Of a stretch of DNA of 64,000 nucleotides, positions 17,211 through 25,106 are shown in pieces. Origin of the DNA: Pseudoselenomonas ruminantium (GTDB lineage Bacteria > Bacillota > Negativicutes > Selenomonadales > Selenomonadaceae). The notes under the pieces were generated by a model. The model searched no databases and was not told the origin of the DNA. It was given only the letters and a program-made list of their open reading frames with translations. The position numbers and the translations under genes are program-made. The stretch lies in NCBI GenBank assembly GCA_015058625.1, contig SVCA01000012.1:1-64000 (forward strand). The letters are read 5' to 3'. How positions within the stretch are numbered: position 1 is the first letter of the stretch; each line of letters opens with the position of its first letter.

Positions 17211-17406
17211 GGGGCAAATGGGGGAGTAATTTTTCTGTTTTCCGCTAAACGACCCCTTCGCAAGATAGAGCTGTCCAGTTACTCGCGCCGGGCAGGCCAA
17301 CGGCGCTGCTTTCAGCGTATTTCCTTAGCTGATTTCTACATGGGGCCGGCCTTCGCTGCGCTCAGGCAGTCGCTCCCTACAGAAAAATCACTCCCCCATT
17401 CGCCCC
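17211..17406 (+). repeat. repeat module A (MITE-like), copy 1
   Basis: About 196 bp with terminal inverted repeats: 17217-17238 pairs with 17379-17400 at 21 of 22 positions (AATGGGGGAGTRATTTTTCT), extended outward by GGGGC/GCCCC. The interior contains a GC-rich hairpin sequence (CGCCGGGCAGGCCAACGGCG). Confidence 0.75.
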
Positions 17407-17514
17407 AAGCCACGTCCTATACTGTTGCCACGAACTCGTTGCTCCCGTCACAAGAACATCGATGTACTTGCTTCTTATCACTGCGAAAATGGCGTTTTAT
17501 CCGAAGATTGCTTA

Positions 17515-17711
17515 GGGGCGGAGGTGGTGATGCTTTTCGCCGTGGAACGACTGTCCGAACGCAGTGAGGACTGGCCCACAAACGGCACAGTCTAAACACT
17601 GGGCTGAACATACGCGCCGCCGGTCTTGCCCGGCGCAGGTAACTAAAAAAGCCCATATATTTCTTGTGGGTCATTCAGTGCAACGGCGAAAAGTATTACC
17701 ACCTCCACCCC
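17515..17711 (+). repeat. repeat module B (MITE-like), copy 1
   Basis: 197 bp with 29-bp terminal inverted repeats (17515-17543 / 17683-17711, 26 of 29 matching). Both ends and the interior (ACTGTCCGAACGCAGTGAGG; GCCGGTCTTGCCCGGCGCAG) are diverged versions of module A, in the opposite orientation. Confidence 0.75.
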
Positions 17712-17861
17712 CACTGAGCTGTAACAACAAAAATAAAGCTCGCAGTAACATCGATAAACTGCAATTTGCCCAAAAACTGAAGAAGATGGTTAGCTTTTAA
17801 GGAATTTTTAAGAAATTTATTATATCATGTGAATAAATTATTGATTAGAGGGGTTGGGATT

Positions 17862-18422
17862 TTGTTAAGTTCTAAGACAAGCAAGGTACTGGCGGTTTTT
17901 ATGGCGGTATCAACTACGGTGGCCTTTGCTTCCTGGATGGCACAGGATGTGGATATCCCTGCCGAACAGGAAACAGGGCCGCAGACTTTATTGGATGATG
18001 AAGGACGGGAATATACCCTGACGCAGAATGCGGATGGTACGGAAACGGCAACCTATGAGGATGGCCGTTCGGTGACGGTCAAACGGGAAGAGAATGGCAG
18101 TCTGCGTTATATATCTGGTGCGGAGGGACTGATTGCCGGTCTGGCTGCCGGGTATTATATGTTTCATGGCCTTAGTGGCGGCACAGGGGGCCGCTATAGT
18201 GTGGTTCAGGGGCGCTATATCCCCAACGGCCCAGTTCAGCCGCTGAAGGAAAAGGACGACTATCGCAGCAGTGGCGGCAGTTCCAGTAGCAGTTCTTCAC
18301 GGAGAATAACGGTTAACAAAGGCAGTTCTTCGAGCAAGAGCAGTTCTTCCGCAAAATCTTCCAGTCATTCCAGTTCCAAAAGCGGTTTTGGTTCTGCTGG
18401 GGCCAGAAGTTCGGCGTCTTAA
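17862..18422 (+). CDS. exported Ser-rich protein, YgiB-like partner of an ATP-grasp enzyme
   Basis: Protein of about 186 residues. An N-terminal hydrophobic signal or anchor (LAVFMAVSTTVAFASW) is followed by an acidic beta-type region (TLLDDEGREYTLTQNADG), a Gly-rich hydrophobic patch (GLIAGLAAGYYMFHGLSGG) and a tail of mostly Ser and Lys ending GFGSAGARSSAS. The order of hydrophobic Gly-rich patch and Ser-rich tail recalls E. coli YgiB (DUF1190), whose gene also sits directly before a glutathionylspermidine-synthase-like gene (ygiC). I infer functional analogy rather than proven homology. TTG at 17862 has AGAGGGG at ideal spacing; the upstream GTG at 17829 has none. Confidence 0.7.
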   Translation: MLSSKTSKVLAVFMAVSTTVAFASWMAQDVDIPAEQETGPQTLLDDEGREYTLTQNADGTETATYEDGRSVTVKREENGSLRYISGAEGLIAGLAAGYYMFHGLSGGTGGRYSVVQGRYIPNGPVQPLKEKDDYRSSGGSSSSSSSRRITVNKGSSSSKSSSSAKSSSHSSSKSGFGSAGARSSAS

Positions 18423-18437
18423 AATATTGATGAGCAG

Positions 18438-19757
18438 GTGAATAGAGCAGTGAGTGCAGATTGGCGTGATTTATTAAATCGGGAAATTTTCCCGTTTGTG
18501 GAATACGAGGGCTATGATGATAAATATCCGACAAAAAATATAGAGTTAATCCAGCCGGAACTGGCCGAGGAACTTCGCTATGTCAGCCGCGTACTGTTCG
18601 GTGCGTTTCAGCGGGCAGTGGCGGTCTGCCAGAAATGTGGCGATAATTTTCTGGAGGACCTGGAGATACCGCCACAGCTGATTCCCTATCTGCAGAAGGA
18701 TAATCCCCTGCATCTGGCTTCGTGGCTTTCGCGCTTTGACTACGTGGTAGACAAGCAGGGAAACTTCCATATGGTGGAAATCAATGCCGATACCCCTTGT
18801 GCGGTGGTTGAGGCGTATTATGGCAATATGGTGGCCTGTACGCATTTTGGAGTGGAAGACCCAAACTACGGGGAATACGATAAACTCTGCAACTGGCTCA
18901 ATGAAATATTTTTGGCTTCAGAGCCAGGCGTGAGCATCAGCACGGGCAGGTTCCACCGCCGTCATCCGTTTCTCTTTTCTTGTTTCCATGACTATCAGGA
19001 AGATTACGCAACGACCAAATTCCTGATGAACGCCATGAAGAAGAATGCGCTGGCCACAGAGGTGGATGATGCTATTACTTTTGTCTCCTTCTATGATTTG
19101 GCTGTGTGGCGTGATGGCTCTATTCTGCTGCCGGATGGGCGCACGGCTAATGCGATTTATCGCCTGCATCCATTGGAAATCCTCATTGAGGAGCGGACGC
19201 CGGAGGGGGAAACGCTGGGCAAGGACTTTATGGATGGCTATCTGCACGATAAATTTATGATGTTCAATCCGCCCGAAGCCATCATCATGCAGTCCAAGGC
19301 TTTTCAGGCACTGGTCTGGGCGCTCAATAATCAGCCGGCGGGGACAGCTCAGGTATTTACGGCCGAGGAATCGGCGGTTATTTCCCGCTATATGCTGCCG
19401 TCCTACTTTGCCCGGGACTTTGATCAGCGAAGTATTGCCGCAGGCTCGAGCTGGATAAAGAAGCCCATCTGGGGCCGGGAAGGCGCAGGCATTGAAGTGC
19501 TCGACCGGGATGGCGTGCGCTTTGGCAAGAATGTGGATACAGAGGATATCGTGCGGCGTGACAGCCGGGATTCCATGTATCAGCTCTTTGTGGACCAACA
19601 GCCCTATGAGGCTGACACCGACAGTGGACGGCTGACGGGGTATAAGACACTCAGCTGCTTTATGCTCGGCAAGAATCCCAGCGCCCTTTATGCAAGATTC
19701 TCCCCTGACCAGATTGCGGGGACAGAGGCTTATTGGCTGCCATTGGGGGTAACGTAA
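18438..19757 (+). CDS. glutathionylspermidine synthase-like ATP-grasp protein (YgiC family)
   Basis: Enzyme of 439 residues related to the C-terminal amidase-less half of glutathionylspermidine synthase (GSP_synth domain, YgiC/YjfC type). Visible family elements are RFDYVVDKQGNFHMVEINADTPC near 100 (acid residues and Asn that bind Mg-ATP), KKPIWGREGAGIEV near 340 (the ATP-grasp glycine loop) and YQLFVDQQPYE. Such proteins probably form an amide bond between a peptide-like acid and an amine; the true substrate of this branch is unsettled. The start is GTG at 18438, with a GTG at 18450 as an alternative. It lies 15 nt after the Ser-rich exported protein gene and is likely co-transcribed with it. 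Confidence 0.8.
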   Translation: MNRAVSADWRDLLNREIFPFVEYEGYDDKYPTKNIELIQPELAEELRYVSRVLFGAFQRAVAVCQKCGDNFLEDLEIPPQLIPYLQKDNPLHLASWLSRFDYVVDKQGNFHMVEINADTPCAVVEAYYGNMVACTHFGVEDPNYGEYDKLCNWLNEIFLASEPGVSISTGRFHRRHPFLFSCFHDYQEDYATTKFLMNAMKKNALATEVDDAITFVSFYDLAVWRDGSILLPDGRTANAIYRLHPLEILIEERTPEGETLGKDFMDGYLHDKFMMFNPPEAIIMQSKAFQALVWALNNQPAGTAQVFTAEESAVISRYMLPSYFARDFDQRSIAAGSSWIKKPIWGREGAGIEVLDRDGVRFGKNVDTEDIVRRDSRDSMYQLFVDQQPYEADTDSGRLTGYKTLSCFMLGKNPSALYARFSPDQIAGTEAYWLPLGVT

Positions 19758-19832
19758 TTATTTGCAGGAATTCAGCTTCCTTTGGCGAATTTTATTAAAT
19801 TGGGTAATTCGTTCGTCTGGGAGGCAGTGGCA

Positions 19833-20702
19833 ATGTATAGAAAAAGCCGGCAGGAGATTGTCGATTTATTTCGGGAACGCAGTGAAAATGGAAAAATATT
19901 AACAGGAATCGGCACAGGGATGGAGCAGACAGCAAAGCATGGGGACCATCTCGGCGCCGATTTTCTTGCGTTCTATCACACAGGTCGGCTGCAGCGGGCA
20001 GGCCGCAGTATGCTGGCGGGCATGCTCTCTTATGATGATGCCAATACCATCGTTCAGGAACTCGGCGATGAAGTTCTGCCTGCCGTCCGCAAAACGCCAG
20101 TGTTTGCCGGTGTCTGCGGCACGGACCCCTTTCGCAAGATGGACATGTTTTTGGGCACACTCAAGGAGCAGGGCTTTAACGGCGTGCAGAATTTTCCTAC
20201 TGTGGGCATTGTCGATGGCCGCTTCCGGGCGAATATGGAAGGCACGAATATGGGCTATCAGATCGAAGTGGATATGATTCGGGCTGCACATGAACTGGAT
20301 TTATTTACCTGCCCCTTTATCTTTGATGCAGAACAGGCCGAGGCCATGACCCACGCGGGTGCCGATATGCTGCTCCTGCATTTTGGTCTGGTTACGAAAA
20401 GGGCACTTGAGAGGGGCGATGCACCCTCTGTTGAGTCCTGCGCGGATAAACTGCGGCAGGTTTGGGAAAAGTGCAGGGCGGTGCGCCGGGATATTCTGAT
20501 TGGCTGCTGTGGACAGCAGGTGGATTCTCTGGAAGGTGCGGCGCAGCTCGTGCAGAGCATTCCTTCTGTAGCAGGATTCTTTATTTTTTTCCCGGGCAAA
20601 GGTGAGGAGCTGGAGAAAGGTCTGACGACAAAAGTCAGGGAATATCGCTCGTTGGATAAAATGAAACGGGCAGCATTGCAGAGAACGGGGGCGGGAAGAT
20701 GA
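19833..20702 (+). CDS. PEP-hydrolase-family TIM-barrel protein
   Basis: Protein of 289 residues matching the PF09370 type (TIM-barrel, 'phosphoenolpyruvate hydrolase' / signal-transduction group). Typical stretches are GIGTGMEQTAKHGDHLGADFLAFYHTGR near 28, GVCGTDPF near 97, GVQNFPTVGIVDGRFR near 121 and AGADMLLLHFGL near 182. Members of this family are annotated as hydrolases acting on C-C or phospho-enol bonds, but evidence is thin. The start at 19833 has GGGAGG 9 nt upstream. It overlaps the next gene, which encodes a paralogous barrel fused to an AraC domain, by 4 nt. The pair precedes the uronate operon, suggesting a sensing or accessory catabolic role. Confidence 0.8.
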   Translation: MYRKSRQEIVDLFRERSENGKILTGIGTGMEQTAKHGDHLGADFLAFYHTGRLQRAGRSMLAGMLSYDDANTIVQELGDEVLPAVRKTPVFAGVCGTDPFRKMDMFLGTLKEQGFNGVQNFPTVGIVDGRFRANMEGTNMGYQIEVDMIRAAHELDLFTCPFIFDAEQAEAMTHAGADMLLLHFGLVTKRALERGDAPSVESCADKLRQVWEKCRAVRRDILIGCCGQQVDSLEGAAQLVQSIPSVAGFFIFFPGKGEELEKGLTTKVREYRSLDKMKRAALQRTGAGR

Positions 20703-21895
20703 AGGAAAATGACAAGGAATTCATCCTTCGGCGCCTGCGGGCGGAAATCAATGTCGGCGGCCATATCATTGGTGCGGCTGTAGGGTCCGGCATGACCGCC
20801 AAACTTGCGGCCATGGGCGGCGCAGATATTCTGCTGGCCTTATCCGCGGGAAAATTCCGCATTATGGGCCGCAGTTCCCTGAGCAGTTTTTTTTGCTATG
20901 GCAACAGCAATCAGATTGTGATGGACATGGGCAAGCGAGAGATTTTTCCCGTGGTGCAGGATGTGCCCCTGCTCTTTGGCCTGATGGCCAGCGACCCTTA
21001 TGTGAAGCTCTATGATTATCTGAAGCTCATAAAGGAAAGCGGCTTTACCGGTGTGGTGAATTCGCCAACATTGGCGTTGGTGGATGGCAGTTTCCGCGAA
21101 GCGTTGGAAGAAGAGGGCAGCTCCTATGAGCGGGAAGTGGCCGCGATAAGTTTGGCGAATCAGCTGGGCCTTTTGACGATGGCCTTTGTGACATCAGTGG
21201 AAGAGGCCGATAAAATGCTGGCAGTGGGGGCCGATATCATCTGTGTGCATATGGGGCTGACGGCTGGCGGCCTTTTGGGCGCTAAGCGTCATTTGACCAT
21301 CAGTGAAGCGCGGAGGATTGCGCAGGAGATTTTTGATTTATGCAAGGCAAAAAATCCGGAATGTCTGCGCATGGTTTATGCCGGGCCGGCGAACACGCTG
21401 ATGGATATGCAGTACATCTACCAGAATACGGACTGTCAAGGGTACATTGGCGGTTCAACCTTCGACCGCATTCCCATGGAAAAATCCATCTACGATACTG
21501 TGAGTTCTTTTAAGCAGCATTGCAGCCCGGAATCTATCGGCACATTGCGGGAACGCAAATGGGGCGGCAGTCAGATGGTGGAATCCATGCGTCATTATAT
21601 TGAGGAACACTATATGGATGATGTGAAGCTGGGCGACCTGGCCTTGGTGGCCCATATGTCGGCTTCGTATATGGGCGGGCGGTTCAAGAAAGAGATAGGC
21701 ATCAGCTTCACGGATTATCTGCTGCAGTTTCGCATGGGCAAGGCCAAGGCCCTGCTGAAAAATGGCAGTAATCTGCAATGCAAAGAAGTGGCCGCGCAGG
21801 TCGGCTATAGCGATTATGTGCAGTTTTCCAAGATGTTCCGCAAGCATGTGGGGATTTCTCCTCGGGATTATCAGGGAATGGCAGATAAAAAATAA
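20699..21895 (+). CDS. TIM-barrel / AraC fusion transcriptional regulator
   Basis: Protein of 398 residues with two parts. Residues about 5-275 are a PF09370-type barrel paralogous to the upstream protein (IIGAAVGSGMTAKLAAMGGADILLALSAG, GLMASDPYVKLYDYL, GVVNSPTLALVDG, GADIICVHMGLT). Residues about 295-398 form a double helix-turn-helix of the AraC/XylS family (HYIEEHYMDDVKLGDLALVAHMS, then the second HTH CKEVAAQVGYSDYVQFSKMFRKHVGISPRDY). This suggests a one-component regulator in which an enzyme-like barrel senses a metabolite. Its gene directly precedes the uronate operon, so control of that operon is the simplest inference. Start and upstream stop overlap by 4 nt. Confidence 0.88.
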   Translation: MKENDKEFILRRLRAEINVGGHIIGAAVGSGMTAKLAAMGGADILLALSAGKFRIMGRSSLSSFFCYGNSNQIVMDMGKREIFPVVQDVPLLFGLMASDPYVKLYDYLKLIKESGFTGVVNSPTLALVDGSFREALEEEGSSYEREVAAISLANQLGLLTMAFVTSVEEADKMLAVGADIICVHMGLTAGGLLGAKRHLTISEARRIAQEIFDLCKAKNPECLRMVYAGPANTLMDMQYIYQNTDCQGYIGGSTFDRIPMEKSIYDTVSSFKQHCSPESIGTLRERKWGGSQMVESMRHYIEEHYMDDVKLGDLALVAHMSASYMGGRFKKEIGISFTDYLLQFRMGKAKALLKNGSNLQCKEVAAQVGYSDYVQFSKMFRKHVGISPRDYQGMADKK

Positions 21896-21916
21896 TATAC
21901 ATCTGGAAATGGAAGT

Positions 21917-21958
21917 TGTGTTTATACATATACAAGATGTTATAAACACATTTTTTTT
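21917..21958 (+). terminator. AT-rich hairpin with T-run after the regulator gene, overlapping a candidate operator
   Basis: Perfect 10-bp inverted repeat TGTGTTTATA (21917-21926) / TATAAACACA (21941-21950) followed by eight T. It can terminate the regulator transcript, though the stem is AT-rich. The right arm is also one of two identical ATAAACACATTT boxes. Confidence 0.55.
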
Positions 21959-22016
21959 ATTGCGAAAATTTGAGAAATAAAATTAAAACACAAACGAAAA
22001 GACGATAAACACATTT
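21942..22016 (+). promoter_or_regulatory. repeated ATAAACACATTT boxes before the uronate operon
   Basis: Identical 12-mers at 21942-21953 and 22005-22016, 63 bp apart start to start (six helical turns), plus an inverted half at 21917-21926. AraC-family proteins typically bind direct repeats, so these are candidate operators for the adjacent barrel-AraC regulator, between its gene and uxaB. Confidence 0.5.
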
Positions 22017-22088
22017 ACTATAAAGATAAAAACGATTAAAATAATAAGTAACAAATATGAAAACAGGCTGCGGGAGGTAAAATGTGGT

Positions 22089-23588
22089 ATGGAACGGCTT
22101 AACTATGAAGTGTTGAAGAAAAGTGGCTATCAGGGATATTTCCTGGAAGAAGCGCCGGTGAAGATGCTGCAGTTTGGTGAGGGAAATTTCCTGCGAGCCT
22201 TTGTGGATTACTTCTTTGATGTGGCCAATGAAAAAGCCGGCTGGCACGGCAAGGCCATCTTAACCCAGCCGCGGGGCAAGGGCAAGGACAAGGTCTTCAA
22301 CGAACAGGAAGGCCTCTACACCCTCTACATCCGTGGCAATGAAAAAGGCCGGAAGGTAGATGAACGGCGGGTGATTTCCTTAGTGGAAAAATGTTACAAC
22401 CCCCTGGAGCATTTTGACAAACTGCTGGAAGTTGCTTGTCTGGATACCCTGGAATATATCACCAGTAATACCACGGAAGCTGGCATTGTCTATGATCCAA
22501 CTGCAAAGCTCACGGACGTACCCCCGGCCAGCTTCCCGGCAAAACTGGCAAAGCTCTTATATGCACGCTTTCAGGCAGGAAAGAAAGGGCTGATTATTCT
22601 CTCCTGTGAACTGATTGATAATAACGGCCGGGAATTGCAGCGAATTGTTCTGCAGCATGCCCGGGACTGGCAGCTCGGCGATGATTTCATCCGCTGGCTT
22701 GAACAGGACAATCTGTTCTGCTCCACCTTGGTTGACCGCATTGTTCCCGGTGAGATTCGGGATGCGGAAGAACTTGCAGCCCTGAATCAGGCTAACGGTT
22801 ATGAAGACAGATTGATGGATGTCGGTGAGGTCTTTGGTGTCTGGTATATTGAAGGGCCAAAAGAATTGGAAGATAAACTTCCCTTCAAGCGGGCAGGGCT
22901 GAACGTTCATGTGGTGCCGGATATCGCACCGTATAAAAAACGGAAGGTACGGATCCTCAACGGTGCGCATACAGGTTTTGCGCTGGGCGGTTTCCTGGCA
23001 GGCAAGGACATTGTCCGGGACTGCATGAAGGATGATGTGATTCGGGCGTTCATGAATCAGATGCTCTATGAAGAAGTCATACCCATTCTGCCGTTGGACA
23101 AGCAGGATTGCGAAAATTTTGCCGCGTCGGTGGCTGACCGCTTCAATAATCCCTTTATGGAACATCAGCTCCTGAGCATTGCCCTGAATTCCACGGCCAA
23201 GTGGAAGGCCAGAGATATGGGCTCGCTGCTGGAATACCGGCAAAAGTTTGGCAAGCTGCCGCGCAGCCTCGTGATGACGCTGGCCGCATATATCGCCTTC
23301 TATTCCACCGATATTCAGGAACGGCAGGAAAAAGCACTCCTGTGCCGCCGCCCGCAAGGGGATGTATATTCGGTGCAGGATGATGGCTGGGTACTGGATT
23401 TTTACTATGAACATCGTCACAGTGATGATGCGGAATTGGTACATGATGTGCTGGCCTATGAAAAGATGTGGGGCTGTGATTTGACACAGCTGCCGGGCTT
23501 GGAAAAGCAGGTGCTGGAGGATTTGCAGCTGATTCGCCAGCAGGGCACGAAGAAAGCCTTTGCCAGCTGTTTGCGGGCTTGTGCCTGA
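22089..23588 (+). CDS. uxaB: tagaturonate reductase
   Basis: NADH-dependent reductase of 499 residues in the polyol-specific long-chain (mannitol) dehydrogenase family, converting D-tagaturonate to D-altronate. The N-terminal dinucleotide region begins KMLQFGEGNFLRAF (about 25-38). The family's catalytic Lys-Asn-His set is visible in KVRILNGAHTG near 286-295. UxaB rather than mannonate dehydrogenase UxuB is chosen because the next genes are uxaA and uxaC and because the N-terminus fits UxaB. It is the first gene of the long uronate operon. An ATG at 22082 lies nearer to the GGGAGG but gives only a 6-codon frame. Confidence 0.93.
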   Translation: MERLNYEVLKKSGYQGYFLEEAPVKMLQFGEGNFLRAFVDYFFDVANEKAGWHGKAILTQPRGKGKDKVFNEQEGLYTLYIRGNEKGRKVDERRVISLVEKCYNPLEHFDKLLEVACLDTLEYITSNTTEAGIVYDPTAKLTDVPPASFPAKLAKLLYARFQAGKKGLIILSCELIDNNGRELQRIVLQHARDWQLGDDFIRWLEQDNLFCSTLVDRIVPGEIRDAEELAALNQANGYEDRLMDVGEVFGVWYIEGPKELEDKLPFKRAGLNVHVVPDIAPYKKRKVRILNGAHTGFALGGFLAGKDIVRDCMKDDVIRAFMNQMLYEEVIPILPLDKQDCENFAASVADRFNNPFMEHQLLSIALNSTAKWKARDMGSLLEYRQKFGKLPRSLVMTLAAYIAFYSTDIQERQEKALLCRRPQGDVYSVQDDGWVLDFYYEHRHSDDAELVHDVLAYEKMWGCDLTQLPGLEKQVLEDLQLIRQQGTKKAFASCLRACA

Positions 23589-23599
23589 AAGGATAAGCT

Positions 23600-25087
23600 A
23601 TGGAAATGACAAGAGCAGTGCGCATCGCCACACAGGATAATGTGGCGGTGGCATTGACGAAAATAGAGAAAGGTGAATGCCTGCAGGTGGGAAATGTGGA
23701 AGTTACCGCCTGTGAGGAAATTCCCCAAGGACATAAAATTGCGCTGCGGGATATCGCAGCTGCTGAAAATATCATAAAGTATGGTTATCCGATAGGTCAT
23801 GCAACCTGCGCCATCCGTTCAGGCTGCTGGGTACATACCCACAACCTGCAGACGAATCTCAAGGGTGAGGTCGAATATGTTTATGAGCCGCAGGTTCGCG
23901 ATTTGAAAACCCAACCTGCACAGACGTTTACAGGTTTCCTGAGAAAGGATGGTCGGGCGGGCATCCGCAATGAGATTTGGATTATCCCCACTGTTGGCTG
24001 TGTCAATGATGTGGTGCTGAAACTGGCGCAGGCCAATCAGGATTTGCGGGGTGAAAATATCGATGGCATCCATGCTTTCACGCATCCCTTTGGCTGCAGT
24101 CAGACCGGTGCTGACCATGCCCAGACCAGAAAGCTTTTGGCGGCGCTGGTCAATCACCCCAATGCTGGGGCCGTGCTGGTGGTGCACTTAGGCTGTGAGA
24201 ACTGCACCCATGAACAGTTTGTGGAAGAGCTCGGAGACTTTGACCCGGAGCGGGTACGCTTCCTCAACTGTCAGCAGGCAGAGGATGAGCTGGCTGCCGG
24301 CCGTCAGCTGCTGCAGGAACTTGCCGCTTATGCCAGCCGCTTCCAGCGGCAGTCACTGCCCACAAGCAAGCTGGTGGTGGGGCTGAAATGTGGGGCTTCC
24401 GATGGTCTTTCAGGAATTACCGCTAATCCCACTGTGGGCCGGTTCAGCGATTTGCTGCTGAGTCAGGGCGGCAGTACCATCCTGACGGAGGTACCGGAAA
24501 TGTTCGGCGCCGAAGGCATCCTTTTGGGCCGGTGCCGCAATCAGCAAGTGTTTGACAAGGCAACGGCTATGCTCAATGGCTTCAAGGATTACTTCATCTC
24601 CCATCACGAGGTGGTTTACGATAATCCCAGCCCCGGCAATAAGCAGGGGGGCATCACCACATTGGAGGACAAGAGCTGCGGCTGTGTCCAAAAGGGCGGT
24701 ACGGCGCCCATAGAAGACGTGCTGGGCTACGGGGAGCAGGTAAAGACACAGGGCCTGAATCTGCTCTATGGACCGGGAAATGACCTGGTTTCCAGTACGG
24801 CTCTGGCTGCGGCCGGCGCTGTGCTGATTCTCTTCACCACGGGCCGGGGAACTCCCTTTGGTTCACCGGTGCCAACGGTCAAGATTGCGACCAACAGCCA
24901 GTTGGCCGGACGCAAGCCGCACTGGATTGACTTCAATGCCGGTACAGTGGCTGCCGGGGAAGCGTTGGATGAAGCGGGCAAGCGCCTGTTGGATAAAGTC
25001 TTACAGGTTGCCAGCGGCGAACCCACGAACAACGAGAAAAACGGCTATCGCCAGATTTCCATTTTCAAAGATGGTGTTGTGTTATAG
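23600..25087 (+). CDS. uxaA: altronate dehydratase
   Basis: Enzyme of 495 residues that dehydrates D-altronate to 2-keto-3-deoxy-D-gluconate, needing Fe(II) or similar. The N-terminal SAF domain (about 10-85, with GHKIALRDIA and GCWVHTHNLQT) precedes the large altronate dehydratase domain with conserved GYxRxDGRxGIRN-type sequence (FLRKDGRAGIRNEIWIIPTVGCVND near 112), CGASDGLSG near 265 and the C-terminal ITTLEDKSCGCVQKGG. It starts 11 nt after uxaB. Length is normal for the two-domain form. Confidence 0.95.
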   Translation: MEMTRAVRIATQDNVAVALTKIEKGECLQVGNVEVTACEEIPQGHKIALRDIAAAENIIKYGYPIGHATCAIRSGCWVHTHNLQTNLKGEVEYVYEPQVRDLKTQPAQTFTGFLRKDGRAGIRNEIWIIPTVGCVNDVVLKLAQANQDLRGENIDGIHAFTHPFGCSQTGADHAQTRKLLAALVNHPNAGAVLVVHLGCENCTHEQFVEELGDFDPERVRFLNCQQAEDELAAGRQLLQELAAYASRFQRQSLPTSKLVVGLKCGASDGLSGITANPTVGRFSDLLLSQGGSTILTEVPEMFGAEGILLGRCRNQQVFDKATAMLNGFKDYFISHHEVVYDNPSPGNKQGGITTLEDKSCGCVQKGGTAPIEDVLGYGEQVKTQGLNLLYGPGNDLVSSTALAAAGAVLILFTTGRGTPFGSPVPTVKIATNSQLAGRKPHWIDFNAGTVAAGEALDEAGKRLLDKVLQVASGEPTNNEKNGYRQISIFKDGVVL

Positions 25088-25106
25088 GAAGGACTGATTT
25101 TCCGTT

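Larger units (their letters stand above)
17184..17766 (+). repeat. composite non-coding repeat, copy 1
   Basis: About 583 bp without a credible gene, repeated in inverted orientation at 38309-38890 with high similarity over its whole length. It contains two homologous palindrome-bounded modules (17211-17406 and 17515-17711) in opposite orientation, joined by a linker of about 110 bp. Open frames inside it are Arg/Pro/Ser-rich and differ between the copies, so they look spurious. In this copy it fills the space between two divergently transcribed genes (17074 and 17862). No tRNA, rRNA or known riboswitch pattern was recognised. Confidence 0.85.

Noticed and set aside
17417..17674. Arg/Pro/Ser-rich frames inside the composite repeat (also 38367-38561 and 38623-38880)
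   Set aside because: They lie on palindromic repeat DNA, differ in length and frame between the two copies, and lack ribosome sites; such repeats commonly give spurious 'hypothetical proteins'.
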